Program-made: the position numbers and the translations under genes
The notes under the pieces: generated by a model
What the model saw: only the letters and a program-made list of their open reading frames with translations
What the model was told of the DNA's origin: nothing
Databases searched by the model: none
Shown: one piece after another, positions 1 to 4,779 of the stretch
Layout of the letters: each line of letters starts with the position of its first letter
Numbering within the stretch: the first letter of the stretch is position 1
Assembly: GCA_948829205.1 (NCBI GenBank)
Contig: CAQLOA010000097.1
Coordinates: 1-5,906, forward strand
DNA: 5,906 bases
Direction of reading: 5' to 3'
DNA from: an uncultured Eggerthellaceae bacterium
GTDB taxonomy: Bacteria; Actinomycetota; Coriobacteriia; Coriobacteriales; Eggerthellaceae

Positions 1-1428
1 ACGGTGTCGACCGACTACGACACCTCCGACAAGCTGTACTTCGAGCCGCTCACCTACGAGGACGTCATGGACATCGTCGACGTCGAGGACGTGGACGGGG
101 TCATCGTGACGCTCGGCGGGCAGACGCCTCTGAAGCTGGCGCGTCCGCTGGAGGCCGCAGGCGTCAACATAATGGGAACCTCGCCCGAGTCGATCGACCT
201 GGCCGAAGACCGCGACCGGTTCTCGGCGATCCTGGACGAGATGCTGATCCCGTACCCGGCCGCCGGCATGGCCAACACCTTCGAGGAGGCGTGCCAGGTG
301 GCCGACCGCATCGGATTCCCCCTGCTCGTGCGCCCCAGCTACGTGCTGGGAGGCCGGGGGATGGCCATCGTGTACGACTCGGCCCAGCTGGAGAAGTACA
401 TGAACGAGGCCGCCCGCATATCGCCAGACCATCCCATATACCTGGACCGGTTCCTCGAAGGGGCGGTCGAGCTCGACCTGGACGCCCTCTGCGACGGCAA
501 GGACGTCTACATCGGGGGCATCCTCGAGCACATCGAGATGGCCGGCATCCATTCCGGCGACTCGGCATGCTGCATACCCCCGTTCGCCCTGTCCGACGCC
601 ATGCAGGACCGGCTGCGGCAAATCGCGCGCGAACTCGCCCTGAAGCTGGGGGTGAAGGGGCTCATCAACATCCAGTTCGCCATCAAGGACAGCGTCGTCT
701 ACGTCATCGAGGCGAACCCCCGCGCAAGCCGCACGGTACCGTTCGTGTCGAAGGCCACAGGCGTGCCGCTGGCGAAGCTTGCGGCGATGATCATGGCCGG
801 CCGCACCATCGAGTCGTTCGGGCTTCCATCCGACACAAGGCATCCCGACTACTACTGCGTGAAGGAGGCCGTGATGCCGTGGGGCCGCTTCCCAGGCGCC
901 GACGTCATACTGGGCCCCGAGATGAAGTCGACCGGCGAGGTGATGGGCATCGCGGGGAACTTCCCGGCGGCCTACATCAAGACCCAGCTGGCCATCGACT
1001 ACAGCCTTCCGCAGGGCGGTGCGGCGTTCATATCGGTCAACGACCGCGACAAGCGCGCCCTTACCCCCATAGCGCGCGACATCGAGCGCCTTGGGTTCAA
1101 GATCGTCGCGACCACCGGAACCTGCAAGGCTCTGCGCGCGGCGGGCATCGACTGCACCGAGATAGGCAAGATTCACGAGCATGGGGAAAGCATCCTGGAC
1201 GCCATCGCGGACGGCCGAATATCGCTGATGATCAACACGCCCATGGGCAGCGTCACCCGCGACGACGGGTACGACATGCGCGCGGCGGCGGTGCGCCACG
1301 GAATCACGTACGTCACCACGCTTGCGGCTGCACAGGCGCTGGTTGCGGGCATGGACTTCATGAGGAGGGGAAGCCTGGACGTCGTCGCGTTGCAGGACCT
1401 TCCCCAATGGCAAGAGGAGGTGGCCTAG
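1..1428 (+). CDS. carB: Carbamoyl phosphate synthase large chain, C-terminal part (5'-truncated by window)
   Basis: Large subunit of carbamoyl phosphate synthase, a cytoplasmic enzyme that makes carbamoyl phosphate from bicarbonate, glutamine-derived ammonia and two ATP, feeding pyrimidine and arginine synthesis. The frame is open from base 1, and its first codons (TVSTDYDTSDKLYFEP) match an internal CarB motif, so the GTG at base 4 is not a start. The 475 codons present cover roughly the last 45% of a protein usually near 1,070 residues. Codons about 50-335 are the second ATP-grasp (carbamate kinase) unit, with RPSYVLGGRGM, Q225 and the metal-binding E237/N239 in IEANPRASRTVPF. From about codon 339 comes the MGS-like allosteric domain, with TTGT at 371-374, K351, K390 and N412. 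The residue equivalent to E. coli T1017 is Pro (codon 414). The stop codon abuts the pyrK start. Identity is secure; a separate paralogue for arginine cannot be excluded, but the pyr context argues for the pyrimidine enzyme. Confidence 0.97.
   Translation, partial: TVSTDYDTSDKLYFEPLTYEDVMDIVDVEDVDGVIVTLGGQTPLKLARPLEAAGVNIMGTSPESIDLAEDRDRFSAILDEMLIPYPAAGMANTFEEACQVADRIGFPLLVRPSYVLGGRGMAIVYDSAQLEKYMNEAARISPDHPIYLDRFLEGAVELDLDALCDGKDVYIGGILEHIEMAGIHSGDSACCIPPFALSDAMQDRLRQIARELALKLGVKGLINIQFAIKDSVVYVIEANPRASRTVPFVSKATGVPLAKLAAMIMAGRTIESFGLPSDTRHPDYYCVKEAVMPWGRFPGADVILGPEMKSTGEVMGIAGNFPAAYIKTQLAIDYSLPQGGAAFISVNDRDKRALTPIARDIERLGFKIVATTGTCKALRAAGIDCTEIGKIHEHGESILDAIADGRISLMINTPMGSVTRDDGYDMRAAAVRHGITYVTTLAAAQALVAGMDFMRRGSLDVVALQDLPQWQEEVA
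1412..1420 (+). promoter_or_regulatory. Ribosome binding site of pyrK
   Basis: AAGAGGAGG lies inside the last carB codons, 8 bases before the ATG at 1429. It is a near-ideal Shine-Dalgarno motif and fixes the pyrK start, which follows the carB stop with no gap. Confidence 0.8.
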
Positions 1429-2280
1429 ATGGCCTGCAGCGAGTCGGCTGCGGCCGTGCTTGCCGACCACCGAGCCGCTGTGCTGTCCAACGAGCGCGCG
1501 ACCGACGTGCTGTACGTGATGCAGCTCCAGGTCGAGCCCTCCTCGGGCGAACAAGGCGGCGAAGGAGGCCTTGCCTCCAGCCTAGCGCCGGGCCAGTTCG
1601 TCCACATGTCCGTCCCGACGCTTCAGTCCCACATACTCCGGCGCCCGTTCTCGGTGTACGCCACCGACCCGGCAAGCGGGCGCATAGAGGTGCTGTACCA
1701 GGTGGTTGGCGAAGGCACTGCCGAGATGGCGCGCTGGAAGCCGGGCCAGCAGACCACGATGATAGGCCCCATAGGGCATGGCTGGACCGTGCCGGAGGGC
1801 GTGAGCCGTGCGCTTCTGGTCGGAGGAGGCGTGGGAGCTGCGCCCCTGTTCATGCTTTGCGAGCAGCTCGTCGCCCGCGGCGTGCACGTCGACGTGGTGC
1901 TGGGAGCTGCAACGAAGGACGCTCTCGTGTGCCGCAGCCGTTACGAGGCAGCCTGCGGGTGCGCGCCGACGTGCTCCACCGACGACGGCACGTTCGGGCG
2001 CGAAGGCTTCTGCACCCCGCTGGTGGAGGAGGCCATCGCCAACTCCATCGAGGAAGGTCGACCTTACGACTACGGGGCCGTGTGTGGCCCCGAGCCGCTG
2101 ATGCGCATAGCTTCGCGGGCGATGACGGCTGCTGGGATCCGTTGCCAGGTGTCCATGGAGCGCCGCATGGCATGCGGCGTCGGCGCCTGCCTGTCCTGCG
2201 TGGTGGACACCGTCTCGGGCAAGAGGCGTGCCTGCGTGGACGGGCCCGTCTTCGACGCAACGGAGGTGGTGTGGCGATGA
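1429..2280 (+). CDS. pyrK: Dihydroorotate dehydrogenase B, electron transfer subunit
   Basis: FAD and [2Fe-2S] subunit that passes electrons from the FMN of PyrD to NAD+ in class 1B dihydroorotate dehydrogenase, a cytoplasmic PyrD2-PyrK2 complex. The 283 residues show the ferredoxin-reductase layout. An FAD-binding barrel carries LRRPFSVY (70-77), followed by GEGTAEM (94-100). The NAD-binding fold carries LLVGGGVGAAPLF (129-141) and CGPEPLM (219-225). A C-terminal cluster domain holds C249, C254, C257 and C269 (spacing x4, x2, x11) ending in DGPVF. All four cluster ligands are present, so the protein should be functional. It is slightly longer than Bacillus PyrK because of a Gly/Glu/Ser-rich insertion at about residues 36-51 and some N-terminal residues before the first barrel strand. 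Start ATG 1429 is supported by the strong upstream ribosome site. The stop overlaps the pyrD start (ATGA), as expected for two subunits made in equal amounts. Confidence 0.95.
   Translation: MACSESAAAVLADHRAAVLSNERATDVLYVMQLQVEPSSGEQGGEGGLASSLAPGQFVHMSVPTLQSHILRRPFSVYATDPASGRIEVLYQVVGEGTAEMARWKPGQQTTMIGPIGHGWTVPEGVSRALLVGGGVGAAPLFMLCEQLVARGVHVDVVLGAATKDALVCRSRYEAACGCAPTCSTDDGTFGREGFCTPLVEEAIANSIEEGRPYDYGAVCGPEPLMRIASRAMTAAGIRCQVSMERRMACGVGACLSCVVDTVSGKRRACVDGPVFDATEVVWR
2262..2267 (+). promoter_or_regulatory. Ribosome binding site of pyrD
   Basis: GGAGGT sits 9 bases before the ATG at 2277, inside the end of pyrK. It favours this start over the in-frame ATG at 2292, which has no comparable motif. 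Confidence 0.7.
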
Positions 2281-3191
2281 TTCAGCCGAACATGGCCGTG
2301 AACCTGGGCGGCCTTCCGATGAAGAACCCCGTCACCACGGCCTCGGGCACCTTCGCTGCTGGCCGCGAGTACGACCAGTTCTATCCGGTGGAGCGGCTGG
2401 GGGCCGTCACCACCAAGGGCGTGTCGCTGAACGGATGGGCGGGCAACGACTCGCCCCGCATCGCCGAGACGCCTTCTGGCATGCTGAACTCGATCGGCCT
2501 TCAGAATCCGGGCGTGCGGCATCTCGTCGAGCACGACCTGTCGTGGCTCGAAGGCAGGGACGTTCCTGCGATAGTGAACGTGTCGGGACACAGCTTCGAA
2601 GAGTACGTGCAGGTGATAGAGGCGCTGGAGGAGGCGCCTGTGGACGCCTACGAGGTGAACATATCCTGCCCCAACGTCGACGAAGGCGGAATGACCATGG
2701 GATGCCACGTCCCTTCGGTCGAGAAGGTGGTCGCCATGTGCAGGGCGGCCACCAAGCGCCCGCTGATCGTGAAGCTCACCCCCAACGTGACCGACATAAC
2801 CGAGATAGCGCGGGCGGCGGAAGCCTCGGGAGCCGACGCCATATCGCTCATCAACACGCTGCTGGGCATGGCAGTGGACGCACGCAGACGCCGCCCAAAG
2901 CTCGCACGCGCGGTGGGAGGCCTGTCGGGGCCTGCGGTCAAGCCCGTGGCGCTGCGCATGGTGTGGGAATGCCACGGAGCGGTCGACGTGCCGATCTTGG
3001 GCATGGGCGGAATATGCACCGGCGAGGATGCGGTTGAGTTCATGCTGTGCGGAGCCACGGCCGTAGCCGTCGGCACGGCGAACTTCATGGACCCGATGGC
3101 CGGACTGAAGGTCGTCGAGGGGATAGCGGAATATTGCCGCGAGCAGGGCGTAAGCGACGTGAACGAGTTGATAGGAGCACTGGAATGCTGA
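2277..3191 (+). CDS. pyrD: Dihydroorotate dehydrogenase B, catalytic subunit (class 1B)
   Basis: FMN-containing catalytic subunit that oxidises dihydroorotate to orotate, the fourth step of UMP synthesis; with PyrK it uses NAD+ as acceptor. The 304 residues form a single TIM-barrel enzyme of normal family length. Visible motifs are KNPVTTASGTF (16-26), TTKGVS (45-50, FMN-contacting K47), NSIGLQNPG (71-79), NVSGHS (101-106), EVNISCPN (126-133) with the class 1 catalytic base C131, VKLTPN (164-169, K165) and the GMGGI phosphate loop near the C-terminus. The catalytic Cys instead of Ser separates it from the membrane-bound, quinone-using class 2 enzyme. No N-terminal membrane helix is seen. The pyrK partner directly upstream, overlapping by 4 bases, confirms class 1B. 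The first bases of pyrF overlap its stop. The coding region is intact, and Ile is encoded by ATA in 9 of 15 positions (hand count). Confidence 0.96.
   Translation: MIQPNMAVNLGGLPMKNPVTTASGTFAAGREYDQFYPVERLGAVTTKGVSLNGWAGNDSPRIAETPSGMLNSIGLQNPGVRHLVEHDLSWLEGRDVPAIVNVSGHSFEEYVQVIEALEEAPVDAYEVNISCPNVDEGGMTMGCHVPSVEKVVAMCRAATKRPLIVKLTPNVTDITEIARAAEASGADAISLINTLLGMAVDARRRRPKLARAVGGLSGPAVKPVALRMVWECHGAVDVPILGMGGICTGEDAVEFMLCGATAVAVGTANFMDPMAGLKVVEGIAEYCREQGVSDVNELIGALEC
3173..3177 (+). promoter_or_regulatory. Ribosome binding site of pyrF
   Basis: AGGAG lies 7 bases before the ATG at 3185, inside the last codons of pyrD. It decides the start against longer in-frame readings that would reach back into pyrD (as far as ATG 3047). 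Confidence 0.75.
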
Positions 3192-3916
3192 GCAAGTTCG
3201 ACGGGACCCCCAGGCGCGAGCGCGTGATAATCGCACTAGACTGCGAGGCCGACAAGGCGCTTTCGATAGCCTACCAGCTGGCCGGCGAGGCCACATGGGT
3301 GAAGGTGGGCATGACCCTCTACTACGCCTACGGCACCGACCTTGTGCGAATGCTGAAGGCGCGGGGGTACAAGGTCTTCCTCGACCTGAAGTTCCACGAC
3401 ATACCGCACCAGGTGGAAGGGGCTGCGCGATCGGCGGCCTCCACCGGGGCCGACATGCTCACGATGCACACGGTGGGCGGCCGTGACATGATGGAAGCGG
3501 CCCAGCGCGGGGCGGTGCAGGGCGCTGCCGAGGCAGGTTCCGCCACGCCTGCGACGCTGGGCATCACCGTGCTCACCTCCATGTCGCAGGAGAATCTGCA
3601 CCAGGTCGGGATCGAGAGGCCCGTCGAGTCGCAGGTTCTCGCCATGGCGAGGCTTGCGAGCGAGTCGGGGATATCGGGCGTGGTGGCGTCGCCCCGCGAG
3701 GCTGCCTCATTGCGCGAGCTGCTCGGGCCCGATGCCTACATCGTCACCCCCGGCGTGCGCCCGGCTGGTTCCGCGATGGGCGATCAGACTCGCGTGGCCA
3801 CGCCGAAGGACGCCTTCGACGCCGGGGCGTCCCACATCGTCGTGGGGCGCCCCATAACCGATGCCCCCGACCCGATCGCGGCGTTCAGGCGCATCGCGGA
3901 CGAGTTGGGGGAATAG
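3185..3916 (+). CDS. pyrF: Orotidine 5'-phosphate decarboxylase
   Basis: Last step of de novo UMP synthesis: decarboxylates OMP to UMP without a cofactor, as a cytoplasmic dimer. The 243-residue protein has the typical length of the compact bacterial (group 1) family. The substrate aspartate D19 lies in IIALD. The catalytic Lys-Asp-Lys-Asp set is visible as K40 (WVKVG) and D67/K69/D72 in FLDLKFHDIP. Further on come HTVGG (95-99), VLTSM (129-133), VTPGVRP (187-193) and the phosphate-binding VVGRPIT (219-225, R222). Every signature residue I can place is present. The start overlaps the pyrD stop by 7 bases (ATGCTGA), with an AGGAG motif suitably spaced. The stop is 2 bases before gmk. No OPRTase (pyrE) domain is fused and no pyrE follows, so that step must be encoded elsewhere. 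Confidence 0.96.
   Translation: MLSKFDGTPRRERVIIALDCEADKALSIAYQLAGEATWVKVGMTLYYAYGTDLVRMLKARGYKVFLDLKFHDIPHQVEGAARSAASTGADMLTMHTVGGRDMMEAAQRGAVQGAAEAGSATPATLGITVLTSMSQENLHQVGIERPVESQVLAMARLASESGISGVVASPREAASLRELLGPDAYIVTPGVRPAGSAMGDQTRVATPKDAFDAGASHIVVGRPITDAPDPIAAFRRIADELGE
3907..3912 (+). promoter_or_regulatory. Ribosome binding site of gmk
   Basis: GGGGGA at the end of pyrF, 6 bases before the ATG at 3919, is a plausible Shine-Dalgarno match and supports the 2-base pyrF-gmk gap. Confidence 0.55.
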
Positions 3917-3918
3917 CC

Positions 3919-4500
3919 ATGGGCAAAGGCAGGCTGTTCGTCGTCTCGGGGCCCTCCGGAGTGGGGAAGGGGACGGTCATAGCCCGCATGATGCAGAAGG
4001 ACCCCTCGCTCTGGAAGTCCGTGTCCGCGACCACGCGCAAGCCCAGGGGAGGGGAGGTCGACGGGGTCGACTACTTCTTCGTGGAGCGCCCCGGCTTCGA
4101 GAGGACGGCCGATGGCGGGGGCTTCCTGGAGTGGGCCGAGTATTCGGGGAACCTGTACGGCACGCCCGCCGCGTCCGTCCAGGCGCACTTGGATGCAGGC
4201 GAGAACGTCATACTCGAGATCGAGGTGCAGGGAGCCATGCAGGTCAGGAGGTCTGCTCCCGAGGCCGTTCTGGTCTTCGTCAAGCCCCCGTCGATGGACG
4301 AGCTCGAGCGCAGGCTGCGCGGGCGCGGCTCCGAATCCGAAGAGGCCATAGCCGCCAGGCTCGAGGCCGCGCGTATGGAACTGTCGCGCGAAATGGAGTA
4401 TGATTACGTATTCGTGAACGACGACGTCGACGCCACGGTCGACGAGATGCTGGATTGCATAGCCAATGCCGGCGAACAGCCACAGGAGACTTCATCATGA
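3919..4500 (+). CDS. gmk: Guanylate kinase
   Basis: Phosphorylates GMP (and dGMP) to GDP with ATP; essential cytoplasmic enzyme linking purine synthesis and salvage to GTP supply. The 193 residues are of normal length. The P-loop is GPSGVGKGT (11-19). The GMP-binding region holds SATTRKPRGGEVDGVDYFF (36-54), with the conserved R40 and R43, and FLEWAEYSGNLYGT (69-82) with Y80. LEIEVQGA follows, then the lid with RRLRGRGSESEEAIAAR and the C-terminal YDYVFVNDD motif. Nothing is missing. It sits 2 bases after pyrF, and its stop overlaps the rpoZ start (ATGA). The gmk-rpoZ pair is widespread in bacteria; its attachment to the pyrimidine genes puts UMP and GDP production on what looks like one transcript. 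Ile is encoded by ATA in 4 of 5 positions (hand count), unlike the following gene. Confidence 0.97.
   Translation: MGKGRLFVVSGPSGVGKGTVIARMMQKDPSLWKSVSATTRKPRGGEVDGVDYFFVERPGFERTADGGGFLEWAEYSGNLYGTPAASVQAHLDAGENVILEIEVQGAMQVRRSAPEAVLVFVKPPSMDELERRLRGRGSESEEAIAARLEAARMELSREMEYDYVFVNDDVDATVDEMLDCIANAGEQPQETSS
4484..4488 (+). promoter_or_regulatory. Ribosome binding site of rpoZ
   Basis: AGGAG within the last gmk codons, 8 bases before the ATG at 4497. It supports the short rpoZ product over the in-frame ATG at 4455, which would add residues unlike any omega N-terminus. Confidence 0.75.
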
Positions 4501-4760
4501 GCATAATCAAGCCCGACATCGACGTGCTGCTGGAAGACTGCGAGAACGACCGCTTCCTCCTCTGCACCGTCGCCTCCAAGCGCGCCCACGACATCAACGA
4601 CATGATGTCCGGCCAGCGCGACCGCGCCATCCAGCTGGAAACCGCGGTCGAGATCGCCACGGCCGCCAACGTCAAGCCGCTTTCCATGGCGTTCGAGGAG
4701 ATCGCCCGCGACGACATCTCGTTCGACAGGTCCTCCATCGACCTCACGCAGGGCCAGTAA
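4497..4760 (+). CDS. rpoZ: DNA-directed RNA polymerase omega subunit
   Basis: Smallest RNA polymerase subunit; it binds beta' and helps core assembly, and in some bacteria contributes to the ppGpp site. The 87-residue product matches the family by size and by its core motif, RFLLCTVASKRAHDIND at about 19-35, where family members carry R-F-L-x-x-V-A-x-x-R-A-x-x-I. A helix-rich stretch follows (TAVEIATAANVKPLSMAFEEIARDDISF), in which the Pro-Leu-x-x-A-x-x-E-I pattern is also typical. The start overlaps the gmk stop by 4 bases (ATGA) and has its own AGGAG site. Ile is almost always ATC (8 of 9, hand count), in contrast to gmk and pyrD, which may reflect high expression. Omega proteins are short and diverge quickly, so assignment rests partly on position after gmk, but the motif match is good. 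Confidence 0.93.
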   Translation: MSIIKPDIDVLLEDCENDRFLLCTVASKRAHDINDMMSGQRDRAIQLETAVEIATAANVKPLSMAFEEIARDDISFDRSSIDLTQGQ

Positions 4761-4779
4761 AAGCCTGCGGAACATCGAC

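Noticed and set aside
465..478. Perfect 14-bp palindrome (GGTCGAGCTCGACC) in carB, a possible operator dyad.
   Set aside because: About one such palindrome per few windows this size is expected by chance, and it lies deep in coding sequence (AVELDL) far from any start.
2161..2179. 8-bp GC-rich hairpin with a 3-base loop at the start of the PyrK cluster motif; a 7-bp one also lies at 2073-2092.
   Set aside because: Stems this short are expected by chance in GC-rich DNA. Both lie over conserved protein motifs, and no U-run follows.
291..2276. Very long + strand open frame running through carB and pyrK out of frame and joining the pyrD frame, which would give a 966-residue product.
   Set aside because: The translation before pyrD is Arg/Gly/Pro-rich with no recognisable motif, while the overlapping frame encodes clear CarB and PyrK. 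Stop-free alternative frames are expected at this GC content. Only the last part (from 2277) is a real gene.
2070..3296. 408-codon open frame on the - strand opposite pyrK/pyrD.
   Set aside because: A shadow of GC-rich coding sequence. Its product is low-complexity His/Arg-rich, with no domain and no ribosome site that I can see.
3843..3854. Perfect 12-bp palindrome TGGGGCGCCCCA in pyrF.
   Set aside because: The expected number by chance in this window is around one, and it encodes the conserved VGRP phosphate-binding segment.
4761..4779. The only intergenic gap (rpoZ-thiI), checked for a terminator or promoter.
   Set aside because: Only 19 bases, with no hairpin, U-run or promoter-like hexamers.
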